DNA of 43,874 bases from Fibrobacteria bacterium (GTDB taxonomy: Bacteria; Fibrobacterota; Fibrobacteria; UBA11236). The notes beneath the pieces are model-generated. The model did no database searches. It saw nothing but the letters and a program-made list of their open reading frames with translations, and had not been told where the DNA came from. The position numbers and the translations under genes are program-made. The stretch is taken from assembly GCA_017881725.1 (NCBI GenBank), contig JADGQO010000218.1, positions 1-43,874 on the forward strand, given 5' to 3'. Position 1 is the stretch's first letter. Every line of letters begins with the position of its first letter. Positions 25,337-33,969 of the stretch are shown piece after piece.

Positions 25337-26464
25337 TTAAGCCTGAGGTAAATCCGGGCTGCGCAAGGCCGCAAAATGCGGTAAGGCCGCAGAATGCGGT
25401 AAGGCTCCGGAGCGCGACAATGCGCCGCCGGCGGAAAGCCTGGGCAATCCCTGCAAAACCGGTTCGGCACGTGCGGGAGATTCATGGTTCGGGACCACTT
25501 CATGGGGCCGTAACTTCCCGGTTATCACCGCGCCCGGCGCCTCCCGCGTCAGCAAGCGCGCGGGCACGGGTTTCAAATCCCTAACCAATCCCAGCCAGGA
25601 CAACATTTTCAATCCGTAAAACGTGATGTCGATTTCCCACCAGAAAAATCCTTGCCGGGTGGAATTGCAGTAGTGGTGATGATTGTTGTGCCATCCTTCG
25701 CCGAGAGTAATCAAGGCCAGCAGAAAGTTGTTGCGGCTGGTATCGGTGGTTTGGAAACGACGCGAACCGTAAACGTGCGACAACGAGTTGATCGTCGCCA
25801 CGCCGTGGAAAAGAACCACGGTCGAGACGACGAATCCCCAGATGAACATTTGCAGGGCATTAGTTCCCAACCCGGGAAAATAGCGGTGCAGGACGCCTCC
25901 TAAGACCGCGGTAGTGATGGCCACGGAGATGGGCGCGAGGGAGTCGAATCGATCCAGGAACATCAGCTCCGGATACTTCGCCAAGTCGGGAACCAAATCC
26001 AGACGTGTCGCGACGTTCTTGCGACGGCTCCACCAGAGCAAATGACTGTTCCAAAATCCGCGTTGCTTGGGCGAATGGATGTCTTCCGGTTGATCGGAAA
26101 ACCGATGGTGATGACGATGATGGGCCGCCCACCACAGAGGCCCGCGCTGGGCTGCCGAATTGCCCAGGAAAGCCAGGACGAATTGGAACCACCGCGAGGT
26201 TTTATAGGTTCGATGGGAAAAGTAGCGATGGTAAAAACCCGTGATGGCGAACATGCGCAACGCATAAAAAAATGCGGCGACGCCGATGGCGACCCAGGAC
26301 CAGCCTACGACAAACACCAGCAGGACGGAGAGATTGAGGAGCACGAAGGGAATGGGCCAAACCCACTTTTCCCGATCCGATTGCGCGCTTTCCTTTTCCG
26401 CTTGGACATGGGTGTCGAACCAGCTGATGACGGAACGGAGTTGGGAATTAATCGGCTGCGGCAT
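25337..26464 (-). CDS. acyl-CoA/acyl-lipid desaturase (delta-9 type)
   Basis: This integral-membrane di-iron desaturase introduces double bonds into fatty acyl chains and would tune membrane fluidity. From ATG 26464 (AAGGA eight bases upstream) it has 375 residues. The three histidine boxes are HRYFSHR (~79-85), HHRHH (~115-119, inside AAHHRHHHRFSD) and HNNHH (~259-263, in GEGWHNNHHHYCNST), between hydrophobic membrane blocks. The C-terminus beyond about residue 310 is an unusual low-complexity tail (ALPHSAALPHFAAL) made by an 18-bp tandem repeat. A longer in-frame start 31 codons upstream lacks a ribosome site. Confidence 0.92.
   Translation of the reverse strand: MPQPINSQLRSVISWFDTHVQAEKESAQSDREKWVWPIPFVLLNLSVLLVFVVGWSWVAIGVAAFFYALRMFAITGFYHRYFSHRTYKTSRWFQFVLAFLGNSAAQRGPLWWAAHHRHHHRFSDQPEDIHSPKQRGFWNSHLLWWSRRKNVATRLDLVPDLAKYPELMFLDRFDSLAPISVAITTAVLGGVLHRYFPGLGTNALQMFIWGFVVSTVVLFHGVATINSLSHVYGSRRFQTTDTSRNNFLLALITLGEGWHNNHHHYCNSTRQGFFWWEIDITFYGLKMLSWLGLVRDLKPVPARLLTREAPGAVITGKLRPHEVVPNHESPARAEPVLQGLPRLSAGGALSRSGALPHSAALPHFAALRSPDLPQA
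25365..25400. repeat. 18-bp tandem repeat in the desaturase tail
   Basis: AAGGCCGCAAAATGCGGT is followed by a near-identical copy and a partial third. Each unit contains an inverted repeat (CCGC/GCGG) and encodes ALPHxA in frame. Confidence 0.75.
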
Positions 26465-26711
26465 GTCATTTTCCTTGATGTCGACGGGACCCGTATGATG
26501 ATTAAACGGATGCTTGGGAAGCTGCTTGAAAAAGCGGCCCGCGTCGTCCTTGGGCAATTAAACCAAGAACTGCGGGCATTAACTAGGCGGAAGGGGCAAA
26601 TGTTACATCTCTTTACATATCCCAGGGCTTTGGCGGTTGGGAGGGTTGGGTTATTGTTTTCCCTTGGGCCTGGAAAAGTTGGATAATCTCGCAGCCATGA
26701 GGAGGAAGGGC

Positions 26712-27131
26712 ATGAAACGTTTGGCTGCATTCGGAGTAATCGGAGCCTGCATATTATTGGCCGCTTGCCAAAAAACCGGAACCCTGGGAACGGGGCGATA
26801 CGCCGTCGCGGATGCGGAGTACTCAAGCCAGAATTACAGCATGGAACGCGAATACCACTCCGACGGGCGGTTCGCGGAGAGGCATATCATAGACCATTGC
26901 CTGTTGATGGAAATGAAAGGCAAATGGATCCAGGCCGGCGCAAACCTGACTTTGACCTACGCCCAATCCCGAAATCGGCCGACCTGCCACGATTCCCTGC
27001 CGGTGTGGGCGAACGACTCGGCCCAGCTGCATATCCCCCTGCGTAACATACAGGGTACCGCGTACGAATCCCTGTTGGCCGCCTCGGATGGAAAACCCGA
27101 GAAGTGGATTAAGTGGTACAAGGCGGATTAA
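26712..27131 (+). CDS. small lipoprotein of unknown function
   Basis: This 139-residue lipoprotein has a signal peptide ending in lipobox LLAAC (Cys18). The start at MKRLAAF is preceded by GGAGGAAGGG with good spacing, preferred over an ATG five codons earlier. The mature part has YAVADAEYSSQNYSMEREYHSD and later WIQAGANLTLTYAQS, a compact beta-rich pattern resembling small lipocalin-like or META-type folds. It includes two cysteines (DHCLL, RPTCHD) that may form a disulfide. It lies between the desaturase and hisD and is transcribed alone toward hisD. Confidence 0.7.
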   Translation: MKRLAAFGVIGACILLAACQKTGTLGTGRYAVADAEYSSQNYSMEREYHSDGRFAERHIIDHCLLMEMKGKWIQAGANLTLTYAQSRNRPTCHDSLPVWANDSAQLHIPLRNIQGTAYESLLAASDGKPEKWIKWYKAD

Positions 27132-27154
27132 TCGGGATACGACCCGGCGGTCGG

Positions 27155-28459
27155 CTATTTTTTGTTCAGGCGCCGACGGACCGCTTCGGCATGGTGATGG
27201 AATCCCTCTGAATCGGCTAGGGCCGCGATCAAGGGTCCATGCTTCCGCATCGCCGTTTCCGTATAGCGAATCAAGCTCGTGCGCTTATAAAAATCATAAG
27301 TGCCCAGCGGTGAAAAGAAGCGCGCCGAACCATTGGTAGGCAATACGTGGTTTGGCCCGGCGAAATAGTCCCCAACCGGCTCCGAGGAATAACTCCCCAC
27401 GAAAATGGCGCCGGCATTCTTGATGCGCTTCACCAAGGCGTCGGCGTTGCGGGTCAAGATTTCCAGATGTTCCGGGGCGATGGCGTCGGCCAGGGAGGCG
27501 CCCAGGTTCCAATCCTTGACCACGTAGATTCGTCCGAAACGGCTCAGGCTTTTTTCCAGGATCGCGCGCTTAGGCGAGGCCAGCACTTGGGCTTGGACGC
27601 AAGCCGCGATGGCGCGCGCGGCAAGGCCCGAGGTCGTGATGCACAGAGCCGCTTCGTATCCCGATCCATGCTCGGCTTGGGAAAGCATATCCGCTGCCAC
27701 CCAATCGGGATTGGCGGAATCGTCGGCCAAAACCAGGATTTCCGAAGGCCCGGCAATCATGTCGATATCCACCGTGCCGAAAACTTCCTTCTTGGCCAGG
27801 GTAGCGTAGACGTTACCCGGACCGACGATTTTATCCACGCGCTCGACCTTGGCCGTGCCGTAGGCCAGCATGCCCACCGCCTGCGCCCCGCCAATGCGGT
27901 ACACTTCGGAAATACCCAGCTCTTGCAAGGTGAAGGCGATGCTCGGATGCAGTCCATTGGGAGCCGGAGTCACGACGGCGATTTGCTCCACGCCCGCGAC
28001 TTGCGCCGGCACGGTATTCATGATCAAGGTGGAGGGGTAAGTCCCCGCGCCTCCGGGCACGTACACGCCCACACGGCGTAAAGGCCGGATAATCTGCCCC
28101 AAGGTCTCGCCGTCCCGGCCCCGGAAACTCCAGGATTTTTCCTTTTGCCGCGCATGGAAAGTCCGCACGTTGGCGATGGCTCCGCGAATGGCTTTCCGCA
28201 CCACGGGATCCAGCTTGGCCGCCCGTTTTTCAATGTCGGCGTGCGACACCGCCAATCCGCCACGCAATCCGTCATGGGCGCGCGCGTAGTCCAAAGCGGC
28301 GGCATGGCCGCGAGTTTTAATATCCGCCAAAATGGATTTGACTTTTTCCGAAATTGCAGGTGACGGACTGGGCTCGCGCGAGGTGATGGCAATGACATCG
28401 GGATGACGCAAGCCAGCCACGCTTACGATGCGGATAAGGGACGGTTCGGATTGTCTCAT
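27155..28459 (-). CDS. hisD: histidinol dehydrogenase
   Basis: HisD catalyses the last two steps of histidine synthesis, oxidising L-histidinol to L-histidine with two NAD+. The 434-residue protein has the normal length and fold: [31 protein letters not shown], the NAD/metal region [19 protein letters not shown], zinc-ligand segment [11 protein letters not shown], catalytic APEHLEI (Glu-His), [13 protein letters not shown] and the final His-containing [17 protein letters not shown] precedes the ATG. No other his genes are nearby, so the pathway is dispersed. The 200-base gap upstream (28460-28661), shared with the divergent lipoprotein gene, holds only a small hairpin near 28504-28520. Confidence 0.97.
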   Translation of the reverse strand: MRQSEPSLIRIVSVAGLRHPDVIAITSREPSPSPAISEKVKSILADIKTRGHAAALDYARAHDGLRGGLAVSHADIEKRAAKLDPVVRKAIRGAIANVRTFHARQKEKSWSFRGRDGETLGQIIRPLRRVGVYVPGGAGTYPSTLIMNTVPAQVAGVEQIAVVTPAPNGLHPSIAFTLQELGISEVYRIGGAQAVGMLAYGTAKVERVDKIVGPGNVYATLAKKEVFGTVDIDMIAGPSEILVLADDSANPDWVAADMLSQAEHGSGYEAALCITTSGLAARAIAACVQAQVLASPKRAILEKSLSRFGRIYVVKDWNLGASLADAIAPEHLEILTRNADALVKRIKNAGAIFVGSYSSEPVGDYFAGPNHVLPTNGSARFFSPLGTYDFYKRTSLIRYTETAMRKHGPLIAALADSEGFHHHAEAVRRRLNKK

Positions 28460-28661
28460 TTTTGAAATTTCCAGATAAGGACGCAGATGGAAACTTAAAT
28501 GTCTTCATCTTTTATGATGAATCCAAGTCGGCCGGGATTACCGGGGTAAATTCAAAGCGTAAGACAAATCCCTAGCGAGCCGGAACTGAATTTAGGGGTA
28601 AACTTCGGCCATTGCCAGCCGATATCCTTGGGAAGCCTTGACCCGATCCTTGGAGTGAAAA

Positions 28662-29348
28662 ATGCGGCTTTCGAAATTTCGCATCGCCTGCGCCTCCGCT
28701 GCGATGGCGTCCTTGCTCACAGCCGGCCTAACCGGCTGCGGTTCCTCTCCGGCAGCCGCGGCGGACAAGCCCGCCTACCTGAAGTCGTCGTATGTATTAG
28801 GCAAGGTCGGCGCCCTGGGCAAATCCGTCACCATCAATCTTTCCAAACTGATCGTCGTGGCGATATCCAACGCCACGCCCGCCGACACCCTGCGCGATAC
28901 CAGCGCCGTGTCCGGTAATGCGCAAGTTACGGTCAACCGGTTGTATACCCTCAAGCCGCTGCGCTCCTGGATCGTCACGGCCACGAGCAAGGACAGCAAC
29001 GATTCCGTCATCCATACCGCCAGCACGATCTCGTTTTATGTCCGTCCGGCGGACACGGCCATCGTCACCCTGTCGCTCACGTCGCGTTTTTCGATGTACC
29101 AGGCGGTGTTCAGCACCCTACCAGACAGTATCGGGGCGTCGACCGGATCGGGAAAGGAACAACTCAAGGTAAAGCGACTGACCCTTTCCGTCGACGGGGT
29201 GGTCAAGGTGGATACTTCGGCGCCCGGCAGCGCCTACTTCGCGGCTAGGAGCACCAACACCCTGAATTTCGATTACGTGACGGTGGGATCACACGTCGCC
29301 TTATTGGAAGCCTACGGCGATTTTTCCAAATATACCGGAAGGCTGTAA
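28662..29348 (+). CDS. lipoprotein, possibly shortened by an in-frame stop codon
   Basis: This 228-residue lipoprotein has lipobox LTGC (within LTAGLTGCGSS) and GGAGTG before the ATG. The mature chain is Ser/Thr-rich and beta-like (SVTINLSKLIVVAISN, ADTAIVTLSLTSRFSM). It ends at TAA 29346-29348, but the same frame stays open for 54 more codons to TGA 29511-29513, and that extension reads like a continuation of the same fold (SSTVNVASGVDD, GKVGKVTITGGLPG). I infer a nonsense change or sequencing error that cut off the last part of a roughly 283-residue protein. Confidence 0.65.
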   Translation: MRLSKFRIACASAAMASLLTAGLTGCGSSPAAAADKPAYLKSSYVLGKVGALGKSVTINLSKLIVVAISNATPADTLRDTSAVSGNAQVTVNRLYTLKPLRSWIVTATSKDSNDSVIHTASTISFYVRPADTAIVTLSLTSRFSMYQAVFSTLPDSIGASTGSGKEQLKVKRLTLSVDGVVKVDTSAPGSAYFAARSTNTLNFDYVTVGSHVALLEAYGDFSKYTGRL

Positions 29349-29563
29349 AGCGGTTCCTCTACCGTGAACGTCGCCTCCGGAGTCGACGATACGCGCAGCA
29401 TTACCTTGGCATGGACCGGCCCTGGCACAGGAGTCGCCTCGCTTGCGGTAACCTTAGGCAAGGTAGGCAAAGTCACCATTACGGGCGGACTGCCGGGAAC
29501 GGTGCTGCCATGAACGAGCGTAAGCACCTATCCCGTCCAGTAAATTCTCAAATGGAGATTTCC

Positions 29564-31900
29564 ATGTTCTGGAAAAACGCCTGCGCGGTCGCGGTCCTTG
29601 TCACTGCGGCGGGTCTCGCCGCCATGCTGGGCGGATGTTTGAATACGACCTCGGACACGCCCGCCAAAGCCGATCCGAACCAGGATCCAAACGCCGCCGC
29701 AGAATCCAGCGCCGCCTTGTTCTTGTCGCCCGCGTATCGCCTCAACCGCGATGCCTCCACGGAAGCGAGACTGGACAATCCGCCCCAGTCCAAGGAGGAA
29801 ACCGGCCGAACCGTCGTGGTGCCGGTCACAGCCACCACCTGGACCCCCTCGTCCAAACCGAAAGGATATTCGGGATCGACCGCGACATCGCTCGGGATCG
29901 CGTTATTGAAACGTTCCGCCGGGGCCGTAGGCTTGGCAAAATCTTCGGCCTCCGGATCCGCAATAGGCAATGCATCCGACACCGTTTGGCATTACGCGGA
30001 TTCGGCAACCGGAATTATCCAGCGCATCGTGGTCACCCCTTTCAGCGACACGACCGGCAGCGGCGTCCTCCGCGATTCGATAATCTTCAGATTCCCTTAC
30101 TTACAATTGTCGCCGTACGTACTCGGCCAAGTCGCGATAAAATCCTATGCCGGAGGCAAGACTGTCACCCTCACCGTCACCGACGAGGACGGCGATCCTC
30201 TGCTGAACGAAGCCCCTACGGGATATCCGATCAAGCTCCATAAAAAATGGATCACCCTCCACGGGGACACCACCTGGCGCTCGGACATGCACAGCCTTTA
30301 CGGGATTACCACCTTCTACGACAGCATCGGTTCCGGTTCGCCGAGCCAGTGGACGGATTCGATTTTCAATAAAGGGGTTTGCATCTGGTGGGAAAAGACC
30401 TATGACTGCGACGGGGACGGAATGGTGCTTACGCATGCCGCCGGCGGCAAGACCAAGATCCAAAAGGACTCGTACACCGATTTAGGCGATGGCAGCGTGC
30501 GCATGGATTTTGAAGCCTTCGGCCCCGGCCCGGATGGCGATTATATGCGGGAAGCGGATAATGAGCGTTATCCCTTCCGGAGCGTGGTTTTCGACGCGCA
30601 TGGGAATGAAAAAGTGACGACGCGATTCGGCGACAAGGACGGGGACGGATTTTTCTGGAGTCCCGACGCCGGGGCCGGAAACCTCGCCAGCGTCGTCAAT
30701 GTTTTCCAATCCACAGACAGCGTAAAATCCCGCATCGACAGTTTGGTGGAAACCGTTCCCGAAGCGGGAAGCCTTCCGGCTTCGGGAGACCTCGCGGCCG
30801 CCAAGGTCGTTTACTTCGGCTCGACCCTTACCTACAAGGACAGCACCTCATCGCGCATTTTCACTAAAGCCGGAAAAGACGGATTCTCCGGGTCGGACAC
30901 CATTACCATCTGGGAGTACCGCTCGTACGCCAAATACCAACCCAGCGCTGCGGATGATCCCCTCAAGGACATCGATTCGACCTTGCGCGTGACCTGGGTG
31001 GTGCCCAACGACCTTTCCAATCCCGACGACGATCAAATCGTGAAATGGTATTCCGAAAGTTTCTTCAAATCCGGACACTCCAAGGTTACCGTAACCGACG
31101 TGTTTACCCCGGACGCGCCCATCCGTAAAAGTCAAGCCGCCCAAGCCGGCACCGGCATACACGAGGAAATCCTCCATCCGCTCAACTCCCAAAGCGTGAT
31201 CCGCGCCCTGACCTGGAAAGCCTTCGACCTGTCCCAGCACGCCTCGAACTGGAAGGAAACCCGGTATTTCGAAAACGGGGATTCTTCGATCGCGATGGGA
31301 AACGAAATTTCCAAAGGGGTTGGGGGGTACTCCCATGTGCTGGGCGCGCATTTGCTGAATAGCGGTTGGTTCGACGCCAATACCGGCGGCTTCAAGGATA
31401 CGCTGAAGGTTACGGATTTAGCCGGAAAGCCGTTGTTCACCGAAACCTGCGCGGGAACCCTTTCCCAGGCCGGTACGGGGTCGTTCGATCGCAAGCGCAT
31501 CATGGCCTCCGGATCGGCAGCCGGAGCCTTGGCAGACCACTTTGAGGTCGGCAAGGACGGCGCGGACGGCGCCGGTGGATTCAAACTCACCATGACGGGA
31601 AAAGACACCGCCGTGATTTCCCTGCGCGGCGACAGCGCCACCTGGGCGGGTGCGATGCCGGGAACTAATCTCACTTTGACATGGTCGCATCCGGGAGCGG
31701 GAGTGTATCAAGTCTCCGAATCAGGCGCGGACACGAAAACCAAATCCATCACCGGAACAGGCGATTTCAAATTCGGAGAAGACGGTACGGGCAAGGGATT
31801 GTATACACCCTACGCGAATGGCAAGGCGCAACCCGACCAATCCATCCTGTTCAGCGCGGAAGGCGGAGTCTTCGAAGGCGGCGTCCGCATCGGGCCATAG
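29564..31900 (+). CDS. large beta-rich lipoprotein of unknown function
   Basis: This 778-residue lipoprotein has signal peptide FWKNACAVAVLVTAAGLAAM and lipobox MLGGC. The start at MFWKN is set by GGAGATTTCC six bases upstream; a start at 29510 would overlap the extended end of the preceding gene but has no good site. The mature protein is Asp/Gly/Ser/Thr-rich with possible calcium-type segments (DCDGDGM, DKDGDGFF) and many strand-turn patterns. No named domain was recognised. It follows the other Ser/Thr-rich lipoprotein on the same strand and probably shares its transcript. The 120 bases beyond it hold no clear gene. Confidence 0.75.
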   Translation: MFWKNACAVAVLVTAAGLAAMLGGCLNTTSDTPAKADPNQDPNAAAESSAALFLSPAYRLNRDASTEARLDNPPQSKEETGRTVVVPVTATTWTPSSKPKGYSGSTATSLGIALLKRSAGAVGLAKSSASGSAIGNASDTVWHYADSATGIIQRIVVTPFSDTTGSGVLRDSIIFRFPYLQLSPYVLGQVAIKSYAGGKTVTLTVTDEDGDPLLNEAPTGYPIKLHKKWITLHGDTTWRSDMHSLYGITTFYDSIGSGSPSQWTDSIFNKGVCIWWEKTYDCDGDGMVLTHAAGGKTKIQKDSYTDLGDGSVRMDFEAFGPGPDGDYMREADNERYPFRSVVFDAHGNEKVTTRFGDKDGDGFFWSPDAGAGNLASVVNVFQSTDSVKSRIDSLVETVPEAGSLPASGDLAAAKVVYFGSTLTYKDSTSSRIFTKAGKDGFSGSDTITIWEYRSYAKYQPSAADDPLKDIDSTLRVTWVVPNDLSNPDDDQIVKWYSESFFKSGHSKVTVTDVFTPDAPIRKSQAAQAGTGIHEEILHPLNSQSVIRALTWKAFDLSQHASNWKETRYFENGDSSIAMGNEISKGVGGYSHVLGAHLLNSGWFDANTGGFKDTLKVTDLAGKPLFTETCAGTLSQAGTGSFDRKRIMASGSAAGALADHFEVGKDGADGAGGFKLTMTGKDTAVISLRGDSATWAGAMPGTNLTLTWSHPGAGVYQVSESGADTKTKSITGTGDFKFGEDGTGKGLYTPYANGKAQPDQSILFSAEGGVFEGGVRIGP

Positions 31901-32022
31901 ACGCCTATTTCACGCGTAGCGGGAGGGTGACCTCCATGCTACGTAGAATTGCCGCTGCATACGCCGCCCGGACCTCGCGCATCGCATTCACGCCCGCGTT
32001 TACGCGCTGATCCACGCGGACC

Positions 32023-33597
32023 TCAGCCTTGCAACAGCTTGTAATTGATCCCGTCCAATAACGCGAGCCACGAGGCTTCGATGATGTTGGTGGAAACGCC
32101 CAAGGTACCCCAAGGCTCCTGCTCCGGAAGCGACTTGTCGTGGAACCGGATCCAAACGCGAACCTTGGCGCCCGTGCCCTTATTGTTGTCGAGCACGCGC
32201 ACCTTATAATCAATCACTTCGATATGCTGAAGCGAAGGAAAAAATCGGCGCAAGGCCTTCCAGGTGGCCGCGTTCATGGCGTCCACGGGGCCGTTGCCCT
32301 CGGCGGCGGTATGCTCCACCTCGTCGCCCACCTTGAGCTTGATGGTGAACTCGGAAGTGACCTCGCCGTTTTCCCTGCGTTCCTCGATGGAGCGGAATCC
32401 CAGGAATTCGAAACGGTCCTTCCAGAGATCGAGCTTTCTCCGGGCCAACAACTGGAAGCTGGCGTCGGCGATTTCGAAATGATAGCCTTCGTCTTCCTTT
32501 TGCTTCACGTCGGCGAGGACGGCCGCCACTTCCGGACTGCGTCGATCCAAATCAGGCTGGATGGCCTTCAGTTTGTCCCAGACCAGACTGCTTCCGCTCT
32601 GGTTGGAAACGATGAAGTCGCGGGCATTGCCCACCAGGCTGGGATCGATATGTTCGAAACTCCGCGCGATTTTCATCACGCCGTCGATATGCGCCCCGCC
32701 CTTGTGGGCGAAAGCAGCTTCGCCCACGAATGGCTGCCGGATGTCGTCCGAGAGGTTGGCAATTTCGCTGACCGACAAGCTCAAGGCCCGCAGGTTTTTC
32801 AATTGCGATTCGGTCACCACCTGATGTCCCATTTTGAGTTGCAGCGCCGGGATGATGACCGTGAGGTTCGCGTTGCCGCAACGTTCGCCGTAACCGTTGA
32901 TGGTACCCTGCACCTGCACGGCCCCCGCGCGTACGGCAGCGAGCGAATTGGCCACTCCGGTGCCGGTATCGTTATGCGCATGGATGCCGATGGGGCGCTT
33001 TAGATGGGCTTGGATCAGTTTGGCGACCTCTTCGACATTCCAGGGCAGCATGCCGCCGTTGGTATCGCATAGCACGATGACGTCCGCGCCGCCGTCCCGC
33101 GCGGCTTCCAGGGACTTCAGGGCGTATTCGGGATTGGCCGCGTAGCCGTCGAAGAAATGCTCCGCGTCGTAGACCACTTCCTGGCAATTGTCCTTGAGGT
33201 AGGCGACGGAATCGCGGATCATGCGCAGGTTCTCTTCCAGCGTGGTCCGTAACACCTCGGTTACGTGAAGATCCCAGCTTTTTCCGAAAATGGTGATGAC
33301 CGGGGTCTTGGCTTCCACCAGATGCTTGAGGATCAGGTCCTCGCGGGGATTGGCCTTGGGCCGGCAGGTGCTGCCGAACGCCGCGATGCGCGCATGTTTC
33401 CACTCCATGCGGGCCGCGCGTTGGAAATATTCCACGTCCAGGGGACTAGTGGGATTGGGCCAGCCGCCTTCGATATAGTCGACGCCGAATTCGTCCAGCT
33501 TGCGGGAAACCGCGAGCTTGTCTTCCAACGAAAAGGATAGGCCCTTGGCCTGATTGCCGTCCCGCAAAGTGGTGTCATAGATTTTTACCGTCTTCAT
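32023..33597 (-). CDS. cimA: (R)-citramalate synthase
   Basis: CimA condenses acetyl-CoA and pyruvate to (R)-citramalate, the first step of the threonine-independent isoleucine route. From ATG 33597 it has 524 residues. It opens KTVKIYDTTLRDGNQ with the HMGL-like TIM-barrel signature, has metal ligands in HAHNDTGTGVAN, and GTINGYGERCGN as in CimA/LeuA. The C-terminal half (FQLLARRKLDLWKDRFE and VEHTAAEGNGPVDAMN) is the LeuA-type dimer/regulatory domain, where isoleucine feedback is typical. ilvE lies immediately upstream on the same strand. A leader with an Ile-rich peptide and terminator precedes it, so transcription is probably attenuated by isoleucine supply. Confidence 0.93.
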   Translation of the reverse strand: MKTVKIYDTTLRDGNQAKGLSFSLEDKLAVSRKLDEFGVDYIEGGWPNPTSPLDVEYFQRAARMEWKHARIAAFGSTCRPKANPREDLILKHLVEAKTPVITIFGKSWDLHVTEVLRTTLEENLRMIRDSVAYLKDNCQEVVYDAEHFFDGYAANPEYALKSLEAARDGGADVIVLCDTNGGMLPWNVEEVAKLIQAHLKRPIGIHAHNDTGTGVANSLAAVRAGAVQVQGTINGYGERCGNANLTVIIPALQLKMGHQVVTESQLKNLRALSLSVSEIANLSDDIRQPFVGEAAFAHKGGAHIDGVMKIARSFEHIDPSLVGNARDFIVSNQSGSSLVWDKLKAIQPDLDRRSPEVAAVLADVKQKEDEGYHFEIADASFQLLARRKLDLWKDRFEFLGFRSIEERRENGEVTSEFTIKLKVGDEVEHTAAEGNGPVDAMNAATWKALRRFFPSLQHIEVIDYKVRVLDNNKGTGAKVRVWIRFHDKSLPEQEPWGTLGVSTNIIEASWLALLDGINYKLLQG

Positions 33598-33733
33598 CGT
33601 TTCCGACCTTTCTCGATTGGCCTTCGCCGCCATCCCGTCGCGCAGCGCCCTGCGGGAATCACCGCCCCGGGTTTTCGCCCTCGCGGTCCACACATCGGCG
33701 GAATCGTTTCTTTGCCGGCCATTTCGGCCAAAC

Positions 33734-33762
33734 AAAAAAAAAGCCCGCTCGGGAGAGCGGGC
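33734..33762 (-). terminator. attenuator terminator in the cimA leader
   Basis: Minus strand: GCCCGCTC-TCCC-GAGCGGGC followed by nine Ts, a textbook intrinsic terminator. It lies 27 bases after the leader-peptide stop codon and 137 bases before the cimA ATG. A segment within the leader-peptide codons (minus-strand copy of 33799-33808, TCGGGAGCGG) can pair with the terminator's 5' arm and loop with one bulged base, a plausible antiterminator. Confidence 0.85.
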
Positions 33763-33788
33763 CTGTGCCGTTATGATGGGTTTATTCC

Positions 33789-33854
33789 CTAGGCAAGTCC
33801 GCTCCCGATCCCGTCGGTAATTCGAATAATAATAATCGCACCGGCCAGACCCAT
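33789..33854 (-). CDS. isoleucine-rich leader peptide of cimA
   Basis: This 21-codon open frame contains four consecutive ATT (Ile) codons followed by CGA ATT (peptide AIIIIRI) and a further Ile later, six isoleucines in all. It starts about 70 bases after a good promoter and ends just before the attenuator terminator. Stalling at the Ile run when charged tRNA-Ile is scarce would uncover the antiterminator segment. The Shine-Dalgarno sequence is weak. Product class and placement match ilv/leu-type attenuation leaders; the regulation is inferred from sequence. Confidence 0.75.
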   Translation of the reverse strand: MGLAGAIIIIRITDGIGSGLA

Positions 33855-33926
33855 CCGGCAAGGACGGGCTTGGGCTTCGAGATTATCGGCTATCGAGGCT
33901 ATCCGAAATTGAGTTGCCATGTGATG

Positions 33927-33957
33927 AATATAGTTCCTGGAAGGGGGTTACTGTCAA
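33927..33957 (-). promoter_or_regulatory. sigma70-type promoter of cimA
   Basis: Minus strand: TTGACA (33952-33957) and TATATT (33927-33932), spaced by 19 bases. Transcription would begin about 65 bases before the leader peptide and just after the ilvE stop. Confidence 0.6.
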
Positions 33958-33969
33958 GCTACCCCGGAT

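Noticed and set aside
26590..26690. Direct ATGTAA copies upstream of the desaturase considered as a fatty-acid regulator site
   Set aside because: Two six-base copies in AT-rich DNA are not distinctive and match no operator I know.
31905..32020. Hairpin and short frames between the large lipoprotein and cimA
   Set aside because: CGTAGC/GCTACG pairing spans a long loop without a T-tract, and the short frames have no ribosome site.
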